The notes: generated by a model not told the origin, from the sequence alone. A stretch of DNA of 64,000 nucleotides from Brassica napus (GCF_020379485.1 NC_063436.1:22442423-22506422), one strand, 5' to 3'; counted from the stretch's first letter, positions 47,073 to 62,260 are shown. Translations and numbers: made by a program.

Positions 47073-50000
47073 TCAGGGGTGCCAAAAACTACAAGAAGCA
47101 CCCTTTTTGCAGTTTCCACTCTCATAGAACTTACATATCTTTAGCCCTTTGGGCGGATGAGCTGTGTATGAACCTGATCCATGGTCATACCCATGCCTAG
47201 TGCTGTTTGGCCATTGCCGATTATTATGACTGTTGTTGACGCTAGTGTTATGACCGTTGTTCCACCATTGCCGGTCTCTGCTATGCCCACCGGATCTTCT
47301 TTGATGACTTCCATTTCCGCGTGGGCTGCGTTCAGTGTTTCCACGTGGGCTGCGTTCGGTGTTTCCACGTGGGCTGCGCTCGGTGTTTCCACGTGGTGAG
47401 TCATGTAATGATGTTGACCAGGGGCTCGGTTCCAAACTCACTCCCGAAACAGACTTGGGAAGCCTCTGGACCGATCCAGCTTCAACTGCGGTGTCTGATC
47501 CCAGTCTAAGAGCTGTTGTTGTCAGAGTCAGGTCCTGACTTATTGAAGCTGGCGCTGTCGGTGCAAAGAGCAGGAGCTCCGGACCAGAGGTTCTACAGTG
47601 GTTGAAGAGAGTGTTGTCTTTTGATTCTGTGCCTATTGAGCTTTTTCCCGTAGAGACATTGTCCAGAATGTTCGGCTGAGAGGTATTCATTCTGCATGTT
47701 TCAGGTGTGAGGGACATGCGTGCCACAGGGTTAAAGAAATCTTTTTCTGGCCCTTTTGTCAAATCATCGTCGTCGTAGTGAAATGTTGAGGTGGGTGAAG
47801 AGGGCAAACCATTCTGCTCCATCGCTTCAACTTCGGCTAATAGATCCGAAACTGATTCATCACACTCGTCCGGGTCAGCCACAATGGCTGGCCACCCAGA
47901 TGAGTGAGCCACTTGGGTGTTGTCGGAAGTCTGAGTAGCTGTGGCATGATCAGCTGCCAAATCAATTGGCTTCACAGACGGTGCAGCTGAAACAACAGCA
48001 TTCTGATGTGTTACTTGAGGAAGCTGTCCTCCAGTGACCATAACACTCGAAGTGGTGGTAACAGCATCAGTGGTAGTTGTGGTGGTGGTGCTCCATGTGA
48101 CACCAGATGTCCCTTTGACCAGAACACAAGAAGACAGAGACTGAATAGTCTCTGCCGCTTGAGCTTCCAAGTCTTCAGAGCTCGACTTAGGTGTAGGACT
48201 GGGGATATCAGGGACATGGATTTCTTGATTAAGGTTTGGTGCGTGAACAGAACCACCGTTGGTTCCTTCTTCTACAGTCTTACCATCTGCCCCTGAAGTT
48301 GCTCCTGCGTCAGGCGAAACCACATGTCCTGGAACCACAGACATTGATGCTGAACAACTAACTTGAGGCTGGGAACGAACGGAATTACCATCTTTAACTT
48401 TTCCAGAGCAAGGTAAAAGAGTCGCAACTTGTTTCTCTTTTGGATCGTTAGGAAGGGCACTGACAGTAGAGGACGAAGAGGAGGCTGCACTGTTGCTGAC
48501 TGGCGTAAGGTTCTTCTGAAGACAGTCCCCATCCACGCCAGTGCGTCCAGAGTCGTGCTGAGATAGTTTCAGTTCTTGAGGAAGCAAAGAGGAACTTGGC
48601 GAAGTAGTTGCTTTATCAAATCTTCCGGCAAGAGCTTCAGTCAGAAGTACAGACTCGTCTTGGTTCTCATGCGCTTTCCATATCCTAAGATAAGGGGGGA
48701 AATGACCAGAAGATTTCCATCTGCGGAGCTGCCCCATAGAAAACGGTCCCTGGGTCTTTCCGGTTGGATCTCGATAATGCCATATTTCACTCTCCTCATC
48801 ATCTTTACCACTTTCCTGTAGTACCCAGAAATGAATGTATATGACTTGAAACCAATATAAAAAAACATATGAGAGGTTACATTGCAAACAGAGTAGGATG
48901 TGTGGTCAAACCTGGATATCTGATGAGTTGTTGTGGACCTTGGAACAATCATCTTTCTTAGCAACATTCACGGCCTTTCTGCTTCGCAAAACTGGAGCAT
49001 CATATTTTGTCTGCGCATTATTTCCCAAGTTGTTCAGGGTATTCCCTTTTTTCTTCGGACCTTTACTTGGAGCCTTTATGTGATTATCTGCAAATAGAAA
49101 ACGTAGAAGATTGTAAATAGTATCCACCAATCAGGAATTTTTGTAAGAAAATGAACAATTAGATTGTTCACATCTTAGGTTAAAGTGGGAGACCTTGTTT
49201 CCTTGTACCCAACACTGAATCTTCTGCTGATGGATGACTCGGATCCATGCTTGGATCCGTATGAACTTCTGGGACTTCCTGCAGAAGCCGCTGGCGATGC
49301 TCAGGTGATTCTAGAATCCCTAGCTTTTCTACACATTCTCTAAGCGTGGGAGATGGTTAAGGAATCAAGACTTGAACTTCCCATGCAATCACTCAGTGTA
49401 AAAGTATCATTCACATTTAAACGCAGACCAAACATCTAAATGGGAAGACCGAAGTACTTATCAGGCTATCTACTCAAACTAAATTATTCTTAGCCGTTAC
49501 GAGTGGCATTGGCATGGTCGACTCTTTAACGAATTATTTCATCAAAGACTCACTGAAAGATTCTATAACCAGTATCTGAAAAGGAAAATAGTGTATGTAA
49601 CCGAAGTGCAACAAATATAGTAAGGCAATCTCAAAAAGGATATTCCTTTCGATGACCCTTCTCACTGGCCCGATCACGGAGGTGTTTGACCTTTAATATC
49701 TCAGCTTCCAGAGCCTACATCGACAAAACATGAGTAAGAAGCACACCACAATAAAAACTAAGATCAGGGGATCTTTAATATATATACGTATAAAATTTGC
49801 TGTTTTTAAATAACCTACCTCATTGATTCTCATGGCTTGCAGTGTTGTTGCAGTCTTCAAGATGTCACCCTGACACCGCAAAAAAAAAAACATGAGTTTC
49901 CAAGTTATGTAGAATATACAATTTCAGGACGAGAAAATAGCATGTGCGCCTTCTTACCACAGTCAAACGTTTATTGAGACCACATTTTATGCTCTGGCGT

Positions 50001-52725
50001 AGCCGTTTGCACTCGTCCTGAAAACCACAGTAATAGGTACATATAGGAGAAATTAAAACCTAACTACTAGCGTTACCTTATTAGTAGATGGGGTTTAAAC
50101 CTTTTATTGAAGAGCATATAAAGGTAGATAAACTAATGTTTCAGTGAAGCTATATTTACCTCGGTGACATTCTGGTCTGATAATTGATCAATCGAGATGA
50201 CCTCTCTCTTTTCTAGATTTAGTATTTCTAGCATAACATCTGTAGTCTTTGCGCCAAGTTGGTAGGTTGCTGCTGCCTTGCTTGTACCTGTTAAATAACC
50301 ACAAAAGCAGCTGAGATCTTACTATTAAAATTTTGGGTCACTAATTTCCCAATTTTCTTTCCTCAAAAAAAGCATTAATATGAGCACTGATCAAATACCT
50401 ACAACTTGAACGAGCCTGTGAATATCCAGCTTCTGGTCGCTGCCGGATACCTTAATTCTCAAAATTGTGCCTACCACCTTTTCGTGAACTTTGTTGATAT
50501 CATCAAGTAGAGTCTCTAAGAATTTACGTCTCAAATAAATCAGGTTGATATTGTGAACATCAATCGCTGCATATGCATCCAGGCTTTCGTTTTGTACCCT
50601 GCCAACAGTTTTCCTATGCATCTTGCGTCTTCTATCCCTAACCGGTGGATCATGACCAATATCTTCAACTACTTGGCTAGGAACAGCATGAGTAGTTTCC
50701 CCATTCGTGGTTTTCTCATCTTTAGGTTTCTCTTGGATAAGAAAGTGAGACTCAAGAAGCTTAAGCATTTCAATGTGACCCACTCGTTGCTTTCCAAACA
50801 ACTTCACAAGCATTAGGTCACAAATAACTTGAGACTCCTGATGAGGATCCCTAAGATTTTTTTTGTTGATATAGTCAAGCAGAAGACCCTGCACGTCAAA
50901 CTGAGAAATAACCGATGTATCGCCATTTCTCATGAACGACAAAAACTCGAGGAGTTCTTTTGTTGCCCAACTTGTATCTCCAGGACGCTTCTTTGGGGTA
51001 TTACTTGGATTTTTGGCATCCAACTTGCTAGGTAAGGTGGGGGAATCACTAGTCTTTCTTCTTTTTATTCCATTCTCTGCTGCATCTAAAGCTGAACTGC
51101 CTGAAGAATAAACATTGTTACGGGTATGATCATTTCGTAACTCCACTTTAGGAACAGTGTAAGGAACCTCCTTCCAAGGATTATATGCTCTCATAAGCTC
51201 GTCGACAGTTAGAGACAGCTCTTCCTTCAGGCAAAGCCAATATACCTTGAACAGATACTCCCAACTGAGCTTGTCATCAAAATCCACCTTAACCTAATAA
51301 ACAAGGAAAAACATTATGCCCGCGCACATTATGAAATAGTAAATAAAGAGGATAATACAAAAAGAAAAACACTCAAATTTCTTATAGAACGAAGTACAAG
51401 ATTTCCTCCCTAAACAAGAAAAGTTATTCTTTTCCTTTGGTTTCACGCGATTATTTAAAAACAAAACACCCAACATACCCTACTGCTGTTGCAAGAACTT
51501 ATTAAATATGAAACCCTAAATCTCTAAAATTCCATCATTCCCTTACTTCTCTCGTCATATGAGTTCTAATCCATCAACCCCAAATCTCCAAAATTCCATG
51601 ATACTAGCTTGTGACTGGTTGCTATCACAAAACCTATCGTGTTCTACGAGTGTCATGTGCATGGCAAAACTATATTCCTCCTAAGGTAATTGTGACAGGT
51701 GGTGAAAATCAATTCGCCTGAGCAAATTTTGCGGCTGAGAATTGAATGGAAACTATGGAATGTGGAGAAGTGTCTTACCGCTTGAACATCTCCTTGACCA
51801 ATATTCTCAATTAACATTATCGGCTTAATACATGTGCCACAAAGCCCCATGTTACCTCTCACAAACACATAGTCGGCATCAGCAACGCACCGCTTACAAA
51901 CAGAAAAAGTGCATGTATAACACAAGTAACTGGATGATTTCTGGCATTTACTGCATATATGCCAACCTGAAATGAATAAAGATTAGATATGACTAGCATG
52001 TCAGAGATATCCCATCTCCCTAGATAGCTGACAGCAAATACAACAATTGTAACAACATGTACAAGGCCACGTACCGCAGTTCCATTTAGCAGTTGTTCGA
52101 AAGAAGGCCTCGTCTCTGTTAATACAAGATGGATGGTATGCCTTGGGGCAGTTCCTGAACATCAATAAGTTATCAATAACACAAAATCTCGCATCCAAAA
52201 TCTCCTCACTGCTTCTTTACCAATTGATTTGAGTCTAATCTATGCCATTTATACAAGCATGTGATAAAAAATAGTAACTAACTAAAGCAATAAATATACA
52301 ATTAAAAGCCAATCGAGTAACTAACTAACTAACTAATTATCTTATTCGTTGCTCTAAATCTCTATCAACGCATACTAATCTAACACAATTGTCACTGTAA
52401 ACTAAACAATCACTCACCGGCGATCACAGAGAACGAGGTCTCCGCCGTCGAAGCAAATGAAGCAGACATCTTCTTCCTTATCATCCTTCCGCGGCGGCGG
52501 CGGCGGTGGCGGCTGAGTTTGCAACGGCGTCTTAGCAAGTGCCTTCGGAGGCCGGCCCCGTTTTCGCTTCACAGGGGCCTCTTGCTCAACCGTTCCTCCC
52601 ACCGTCGGGGGAGGTACAGAGAGAGCATCGATCTCCTCGCATTGATCAACTCTCATGAGATCGATCCCTCTGACCGAACTCTCTTCGCCGCGAGACGAAG
52701 CGCCTCGCTGGAGTTGATTCTTCAT
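47073..52725 (-). CDS. PHD-SWIB-Plus3-GYF-CCCH zinc finger protein (C3H44-like)
   Basis: Eleven exons (minus strand): 52725-52418, 52154-52075, 51966-51779, 51293-50399, 50287-50160, 50017-49958, 49869-49819, 49714-49644, 49345-49194, 49087-48912, 48815-47073; 1283 aa, all frames agree. Order: AT-hook-like KRKRGRPPK, PHD finger (from CFICFDGGDLVLCDRR, about 88-155), SWIB/MDM2 (about 298-376), Plus-3 (about 428-560), GYF (about 713-765; IWHYRDPTGKTQGPFSMGQL), and a terminal C-X7-C-X5-C-X3-H CCCH finger. The relative NERD (At2g16485) links histone H3 to ARGONAUTE-dependent silencing; a nuclear chromatin/RNA role is inferred. Expected orthologue At3g51120. The intron at 49643-49346 is U12-type. 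Confidence 0.93.
47310..47400 (-). repeat. 24-bp coding minisatellite
   Basis: Three to four near-identical 24-nt units encode GNTERSPR repeats in the C-terminal disordered part of the C3H44-like protein. Frame is kept. The RSPRGN units resemble RS/RGG-type RNA-binding linkers. Confidence 0.85.
49346..49643 (-). other. U12-type AT-AC intron
   Basis: Donor ATATCCTTTTT, branch site TTCCTTAAC (49356-49364) about a dozen nt before the acceptor CCCAC. No GT donor at this place keeps the frame, while AT-AC joining gives RKELRECVEKLG, the sequence expected for the family. This matches the minor-spliceosome consensus at all three signals. Confidence 0.9.
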
Positions 52726-54341
52726 GGCGGGTGAAGAATTCGAAGTAAGTAGATGCAGATCAATTAGTGAAAGAGAAACCCTAATCTGACGGTTCTCTGG
52801 GGGGAGGATGATGATGATGGAGAGAGAGAGAGAGTACGGTTGATGTGTTTAGAACGAAGACTAGTGGGGGAAAGACAATAAAATGGACTCTCTCTCTCTC
52901 TTTTTTTGTTGCGACTCATTTTAAGGGATTTTAATGAGGAACCAATTGTTTTACTTCTTTCTGCTTATAGAAACTTTTATTTTCTTTTAACATAATTTCT
53001 GCTTATAGATCATATATCCTAAATTTGCTACTATTTATGGATCTGAAATTAATTTATGAGGTTAATATTGTTAGTCTGGTATGAATATGTTTTACAGAAA
53101 ATATGTTGTGAAGTTATTTTCCTTTAAAATCATTTCTGCTTATAGGTTTTGTTTCTGAATTTACTACTATTTCCGGATTTCAAATTAATATATATAATAG
53201 TATAAGGCAGAATTGATTGTTTAGTATTTTTAATTTGGTACTATGTTTATATATAAAATGTGGTGAATTGTCTCTAGTTAGAGATTTTATTCTGGGAATA
53301 CACATACATGTATAGTCAAATTAATCTCTAATATTCAAAGATTGTGTGTCGAAATGTTTTAAGTATTAATTTCCCATGTCTTACTTTTCTTCACCTTTCA
53401 CACAAATGGTAGTATCCCAAATTCCCAAACGACTTTGAAATAAAAGGTATCCCAAAACATATACTTATGGAAACATCAAAGAGTCAGTCACCTGATGGAG
53501 TAGAATCCCATATCTTATTTTCCTTTTTACTATCTAAGTGTGTGGAAATTGCCAGCCTTACGTTTATAAACTCCTCATCCAATTTTAAAAATAGTCATTC
53601 ATACCAAAGATGATTTGAAACACACAATAGAAGCATTAGATATTTCATTGTTTTGATCATAACTTCACTCGCCACACTCACATGGCATTGTAGGTAGGCT
53701 CAGTAGCTTTGTTGGTCCATTGTTCACGTGCATGTTGGACTTGCGTTTTTACATACATTTTTGAAATAGATATCTTTTGTCGAATTTGAAACAAAAAAAA
53801 CATTTTATCGAATTTGATATTTTCTTGAAAATCCATATTTTGTCAAGAAACGTCCTAGTTCACACGGAAGTTTCATCAGACATCCGCTTCAAAACCGGAA
53901 TTGAAGTTGAAACCTTTTGGAAATTTACAGAATCTCGACTCCAAAACGCTTCTAAAATCTCATTTAAAAACACAATGGATGTTTACGATTCCATTTTGAA
54001 AATTCCGCTAAAAAGGTGCAGTGTCGTAGATAAATAAAAATATAAAATCATGTTTTTGTTTCTATATAAAATCTAAAATTTAATAGTATTGAATTAGAGA
54101 GAATTGATATATACAAGTACTAAAACTAATACTATAAATTATCTTTATGCATTGAGATTTTATTATAGATATAGCATATATATTCAAATTATTTATGAAA
54201 TATTAAAATAATTAATATTATATTTTCCTATAAAATTAATTTATGTGTATTTTCACAGTTTTAACATGAAATCATTTAAAATTATTATAGATGAATAAGC
54301 TTTATTTTTAATTTGAACCACATAAATTTTGTCATAAATTT

Positions 54342-54375
<34 letters not shown>

Positions 54376-54780
54376 TAACACGTACCACTTCCTAATTTTT
54401 TAGAAAATCTCGCTCCTCCGCGTCCATATGATTATGCTTCCGCGTACCCGTTTCCGATTCCATGTAACATAGGTAACGTCCACCCATATTTATTATTTTT
54501 AATACGAATATTTGAAATGATGAAATACTAAATGTTACGTATTAAATGGAATTTTGGTATATGATATAACAAAAGGAACTAAGTCACATGATGCTTTATA
54601 TGAAAAATTTTGTTTTGCAAAAAAAAAAATGGAGTGTAAATGTTAAGATTCCATTTTTGAGTTTTTGGAGAGTTACCGTGTCGTAGATCACAACTTATTA
54701 TAGAGAGTATCAAGTAAAAGAAGAGGATAATTAGCTAAGATGAAAAAATTGAGAGTCATTTTTACGTAGTATACTCAGCA
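52726..54780. other. Promoter of the C3H44-like gene and AT-rich spacer
   Basis: (GA)n at about 52820-52834 and (CT)n at about 52889-52903 lie in inverse orientation close to the gene start. Beyond that are AT-rich DNA and a (TA)n tract at 54345-54373. A short open frame at 53777-54037 has no family features. Confidence 0.5.
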
Positions 54781-56182
54781 CTAGGTAATAACCCGCGCCT
54801 TGCGCGGGATGTGATTATTAGTTTCGTTATTTTTAATAAAAAAGACAATAAATCTGTTTAATCTGGATATTGGTTAGGTTTTACGTTTTTTTTGTTTTTA
54901 ATCTTCTAAAATATAACTATTATTTTAAATTAATATTCATTTTAGTTTATTCGGTTAAAACATTTGATTTTTTTGGTTTTTTCAGATAAAAACCTAAAAT
55001 TAATATTATATGTTTATTTTCATATTATGAAGTTTAGATAGTTGTCATGTCGAACCAATAGTTTCATATTATAGTTTTTAAACAGATAATAGTTTAAAAA
55101 AAAGAAAAGAAAATTATTAAGACAAATCATTTCACTACAATTTGGTCGGTAGTGAAAGAAACATTAAGAAAAATATTTCAACTTTCAAAAAAAATTAGAT
55201 ACTTCAGCTGTGGTGAATACTTAGTTATAAGATGCTCACATCAAGGTGCACATGTATGTTTATGTAAAAAATATATAAAAATAGTTGAAAAATATATAAA
55301 GATATTGTTAATTAATATTAAATGACATTTTTGTTCAGAATAATACATGAAAGATAAAATTAAAATTTATTTAAAATAAAAAAGACCTTGACATTAGTCA
55401 TTTTTTCATCAAAAGAAAATAAAATTATATTCGTAAATAGGGGTGGACACATATCAAGTATCTGGATATTTGGAAGCATTCTTGTCAATTCTATCTTTAG
55501 CCACCTAGATATTCGGTGACTCCGATATCCGAAATGTTTTAGAATTTTACAGAATATCCGATTTGATTCGTAAATAAAATAAAATTTTAAAAATAATTTA
55601 ATAATAACATTTTATTACAAAAATAAAACATTATATAACCTTTTAATTCTAGTACCTAATATAATAAATTTATATTGTAAAACTGATATAAAGTATAATA
55701 TATATAATTCTTTTCATATATGTATATATATGCATATAACATATCGAATTAGATATATTTTCCTAAAAATATTGGTATTAGTGATTTGCTTCTTTTTTGG
55801 ATATTGTATTTTAGTATTTGATTTGTTTCGTAAAGTTTCAAATATCAAGATTTTTTGGTTCAAATCAAAACGGATAACAAATCGAATCAAAATTTATGAA
55901 TATTTTGCTCAATTTTATCTGTAAACAATAAAAATAATATATATATAGTTTGGCTTTTGATTCGTTATCTATTTTTATTCGAACCGAAAAATCCAGAGTT
56001 TTATTGGAACTATGTATGTGAGTTTTATATTAAAAAAATCACAAAGTACATAGTGTGAACACATTTATGACTATAGTGTGAACGCGTTAGCATATTTATT
56101 ATCAAATCATTGTGAGGCTGCCACGTGTCTATTATAATGTGAATGCATTTATTACAATGCTTCTCTTTTAATATATAAGGGA
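54781..56182 (-). mobile_element. Non-autonomous Helitron, 1.4 kb
   Basis: Minus-strand start TCCCTTATATATTAAAAGAG with A before it. The 3' end is a perfect 7-bp stem (54792-54808, CCCGCGC-AAG-GCGCGGG), 11 nt, CTAG, then T. No ORF for Rep or helicase. The interior includes an AGGGGTGGAC-type segment near 55440 related to the element at 24995-25670. Confidence 0.85.
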
Positions 56183-56699
56183 TTGGTCTCGAAGACAAAT
56201 TATGGAAATATATGCTTCCGGTCCTGTTTAAAATAAGTAAAATTTTGGCCACTCAGTTAACAAAATCTCTTAAATTCATCTGGTTTATGACTTGCAAATG
56301 TTTTAAGAGGTAAAATGTTCCCTTAAGTATTTTTCACAAGTTTTTGTTATTTTTATTGTTTTTGGGATTCCGGCTTAAAATTTTTATCGACCAGACCTAG
56401 TATAATACTCCCACCGTTTTATAATATAAGTAGTTTTGGCTAAAAACACAAAGATTAAGAAAACTATTATGTTTTAAAAAGTATTGTATAATAAATAGGT
56501 TAAATATAATTTAACCAATAAAAATAAGTATATTTAATTTGATTGTTCAGACTGTATTCAATAAAAGTAAAAGTTATCTAGAAATATGAAAACTACTTAT
56601 ATTTTGAAACAAAAAAGTTTCTCTAAAACTACTTGCAATATGAACGGATGGAGTAGTATATTATCCACAAGTTTGTAAGTAAATCTGATAAATATTTTT

Positions 56700-57654
56700 T
56701 GTTATTGTTATGGGGACTCAAGATAGAGCTAGACAGCCACACAGAAGAGGATCTCTCGGTAACTTCTCTCTCCTTGCAATATCTGCGCTCCGCCTCCTTT
56801 ACCTTCAGACCAGTAGCAGCTCCGGTGACCGGTGCGTGGCGGCTCCGTTAGCGCCACCGCCGGTCAGATCTGTAGTGGATTCTCTCGTTCTTTGTTCTGC
56901 ACTTTTTAGTTTTCTGTTTGATGGAGATATGGTTGTTGAGGAGCTTGAGAGCTTGCGGCTTAGAGTGGTTTGTCGCATCTACCTTGGGTCCGTTGTATGC
57001 TGAAGCCGTTTCTGAATGTCGTATATGCAGTCATGGCTTTGGCTGGTTTTAATTACATATGTTTTGATCCAGATCTAGATCCAATCCTCCATAGTTTTCA
57101 GGTTCTTTTCAAGTTTTTCTTATCTAAATCTCTCCTTTATTTTATGGAGGTAGCTGTAGTTGATTAGTCTTGGGATTTATCCTTATCGTTTTGGAAAAAT
57201 CATGGCTCTACCAATGGTCTCTTGGTTTCTAAGCTTGTAATGTTTTTGAGTTATGGTGCTATTGGGAACGGTTTCCTGTCTTGCTGCTGGCATCCTTTAG
57301 TTGTCGGTGAAGTTTTGGCGGATTGACCTCTGTTTCTCCAGTTCTTATGTGAATGGAGAGTTCAGTGTAAGGCTTTTATCGAGGTTTAGTTTGGTCGCAT
57401 GAAGTGCGTCGCTGCTGCCGTATCCGGAAGAGGAGGAGACCCTAGAGTGGTTCGATCTTGCCGGGTTATAAAGTCTGGGTTCGTTGGTGTGGAGAGGAGT
57501 GCTCTCAGTTTGGTGTCGTCAGAGGTTGAGGTTATCGTTCGGTGGGCCGTGAGCGACAACGATAAATCCCGTTCAGATGCACCTGAAGTTGTTGGGTTGA
57601 TGCAAGCTTGGTGTGCTAGGTTCATTGTGAGTTCCATCGAATTTTCACCAAAAT
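56700..57654. other. GC-rich segment of unknown nature
   Basis: About 950 bp clearly richer in GC than its surroundings, with several open frames of 65-103 codons on both strands (for example 56710-57003 plus, 57386-57688 minus) and none with a known domain. Ends at a foldback element. It may be a decayed gene or the 5' part of a retroposon. 56183-56700 before it holds nothing recognisable. Confidence 0.35.
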
Positions 57655-57927
57655 TGTATTTATATAAATCAGAAAAAATTGTCACCAAAATTTTAAATTG
57701 GATAAGATGAAGAATAATAATAGTTTATATAATTTCAAATTTGTAATAGTATTTTATGGAATTTTAAAACCATGTTGTGATACCCTTTTAAATGGGCACA
57801 CTAACAACTAGATAAAAGTAACTTTTTAAAATACTATTACAAATTTGAAATTATATAAACTATTATTATTCTTCATCTTATGCAATTTAAAATTTTGGTG
57901 ACAATTTTTTCTGATTTATATAATACA
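57655..57927. repeat. Long inverted repeat (100-bp arms)
   Basis: Arms 57655-57755 and 57828-57927 are reverse complements with about one mismatch, both holding AATTGTCACCAAAATTTTAA and TTCAAATTTGTAATAGTATT or their complements. The 72-nt centre includes GGGCACACTAACAACTAGA. A third, direct copy of one arm lies at about 58228-58310. Confidence 0.85.
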
Positions 57928-58227
57928 TTAACGTGTTTTTCTTATTTATCATATCTTTAATAAAATTATATCTTACTAAAATATAAATAATAAAATATTT
58001 ATTATTATACGATCTTAAATATGCTTACAACTTTGAATTTATTTATACAATTTTCTTATATAAATTATTTTTAATTTTTAAAATTAAGTGGGAATTTTTT
58101 TAGTTTTCAAAGTTGATATTATATATTTTGATATTTTGTTCAAAAATGTTAAGAGGCCTTTTACCTTTCTTTCACTAAGATATGTTGTACAAAATATTAG
58201 ACAAATTAAACAATAACTAAAATATAT

Positions 58228-58400
58228 AAAGCAATCACCAAAGTTTTAAATTGGATAAGATGAACAAGAATAGTAGTTTATATAATGGATAATTTCAATT
58301 TGTAATAATATTTCAAAAAATTATTTTAGTCTAGTTGTTAGTGTGCCCCTTTAAAAGGATATCCCAGCACGGATTTGAATCCCGAAACGAACATATTTTT
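58228..58400 (+). mobile_element. tRNA-derived SINE-like fragment
   Basis: After an arm of the neighbouring inverted repeat comes CTAGTTGTTAGTGTGCCCCT, then GATTTGAATCCCG. The first fits a pol III A box and the second a B box (GGTTCGAATCC), with spacing typical for tRNA-derived SINEs. An A/T-rich tail follows. The same core is present in inverse orientation at about 57790-57820. Confidence 0.45.
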
Positions 58401-58427
58401 TAAAAAAATACATATATCAAAACAACA

Positions 58428-58815
58428 TCGTCTTATCTTTGTTAAAAGTTGATTAACTTCTGTTAGAGTTAATGTAGATTTAGACACGTTTTAGAAAAAA
58501 ATGGATAATTTTTTTTAAATTATAATTGAGTTGAGGTAGTTTTTGGCACTGACCATTTGTTCGGGTCTTATTTGGCACGATTGAGAGTGTTGGGGTCGAA
58601 ATTGACACTTTTCCTCGTATATCAAACGACGTTGTTTTATCTTGTTAACGGTTGACTAACTTCTGTTAGAGTCAATGTAGATTTAGGCACGTTTTAAGAA
58701 GTTCGGGTAGTTTTTTTGAATTATAATTGAGTTGAGGTCGTATTTGGCACTGATCAATTGTTCGGGTCGTATTTGGCACGACTGAAATAGTTTGGGTCGA
58801 AATTGGCACTTTTCC
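58428..58815. repeat. Direct dimer of a 190-bp repeat
   Basis: Two copies (58428-58612 and 58617-58815) share ACTTCTGTTAGAGT, AATGTAGATTTAG.CACGTTTT, ATTATAATTGAGTTGAGGT and GGGTCGAAATTG.CACTTTTC. Non-coding; family not assigned. 58816-59092 is the leader/promoter of the next gene. Confidence 0.8.
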
Positions 58816-59092
58816 CGCTAGACAGCATAGCATTTTGCAGGAAGAATTTTTTTTTTTTGTTATCTGTAGTAATGTAAAAACAAAAAAAACAACCAAAAAT
58901 AATGTAATATGAAGGTTCTTTAACAGAAAAAAACATTAAACTAACATTACGTCTATTGCGATGTTAACTTGAGCTGAGACCGGCCCGTCGTCTTCTGCGT
59001 GAAACAACAAAAATCAAATAAAAGAGAGATTGTTCTCCTCCGTCCGAGAAACCGATCATAGTACGAAGGATTACACTCAAAGATCGGCGGTG

Positions 59093-61736
<2,644 letters not shown>

Positions 61737-62188
61737 TGTGTCTACCGTCCGAGGTATGCGCTTACTAATTATTCCTAGTTCAGTTTTCTCGTATAGATGG
61801 TCATATTTATTTTTTTGCAAAGTTTCATGTTCTTCACTGTCTGATTTAATAGAATTCTTTTTGCTCAAATTAGCGTTGCTTTCTGTTGTGTGCTAAAGTC
61901 CTCAACAACATATCACGTGGATGATCAATGTGTTAGTCTTTGCAGGGGCTTTTTATGCTTTGGGTGGAGAGGCTACATCTTCTACTACAGTCTACAGACT
62001 GTAAATTTAACATCATGATATTATCAAACTCTACAAATGTAAATGCTGTACAGTTACGTGTTAAGTTGATATCAAGCTTTGTAACGACAATTAGTACTGT
62101 ATATCCCATTATTCAGACTACTTGTCTAACTATTCTGATGATAAGATAGCATTTATGATTAAAAAAAAAGATTAGAAGAACAAAAAGC
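61737..62188. other. 3' UTR and short spacer before the tRNA
   Basis: Transcript tail of the UPF0183 gene and AT-rich DNA; an open frame at 61940-62149 has no features. The tRNA poly-T terminator is on its minus-strand downstream side, about 62182-62187. Confidence 0.5.
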
Positions 62189-62260
62189 TCCGTCGCGGGG
62201 ACTCGAACCCGGGTCTCTCGGGTGGGAGCCGAGTATCCTAACCAGCTAGACTACGACGGA
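62189..62260 (-). tRNA. tRNA with Glu-like body and CCC (Gly) anticodon
   Basis: 72 nt, cloverleaf by eye: acceptor TCCGTCG/CGACGGA, D arm with GTCTAGCTGGTTAGGAT, anticodon stem CTCGG/CCGAG, loop CTCCCAC with anticodon CCC (62224-62226 on plus), T loop TTCGAGT. The body matches plant tRNA-Glu, whose loop would read CTCTCAC (anticodon CTC). One base change would make it decode Gly GGG. The T stem also has a C50-C64 mismatch (62197). Five Ts follow shortly after the 3' end. Internal A and B boxes are intact. Could be a pseudogene or a recently shifted gene. Confidence 0.8.

Noticed and set aside
53777..54037. 86-codon frame in AT-rich spacer
   Set aside because: Lys/Phe/Ile/Thr-rich from base composition; no recognisable family.
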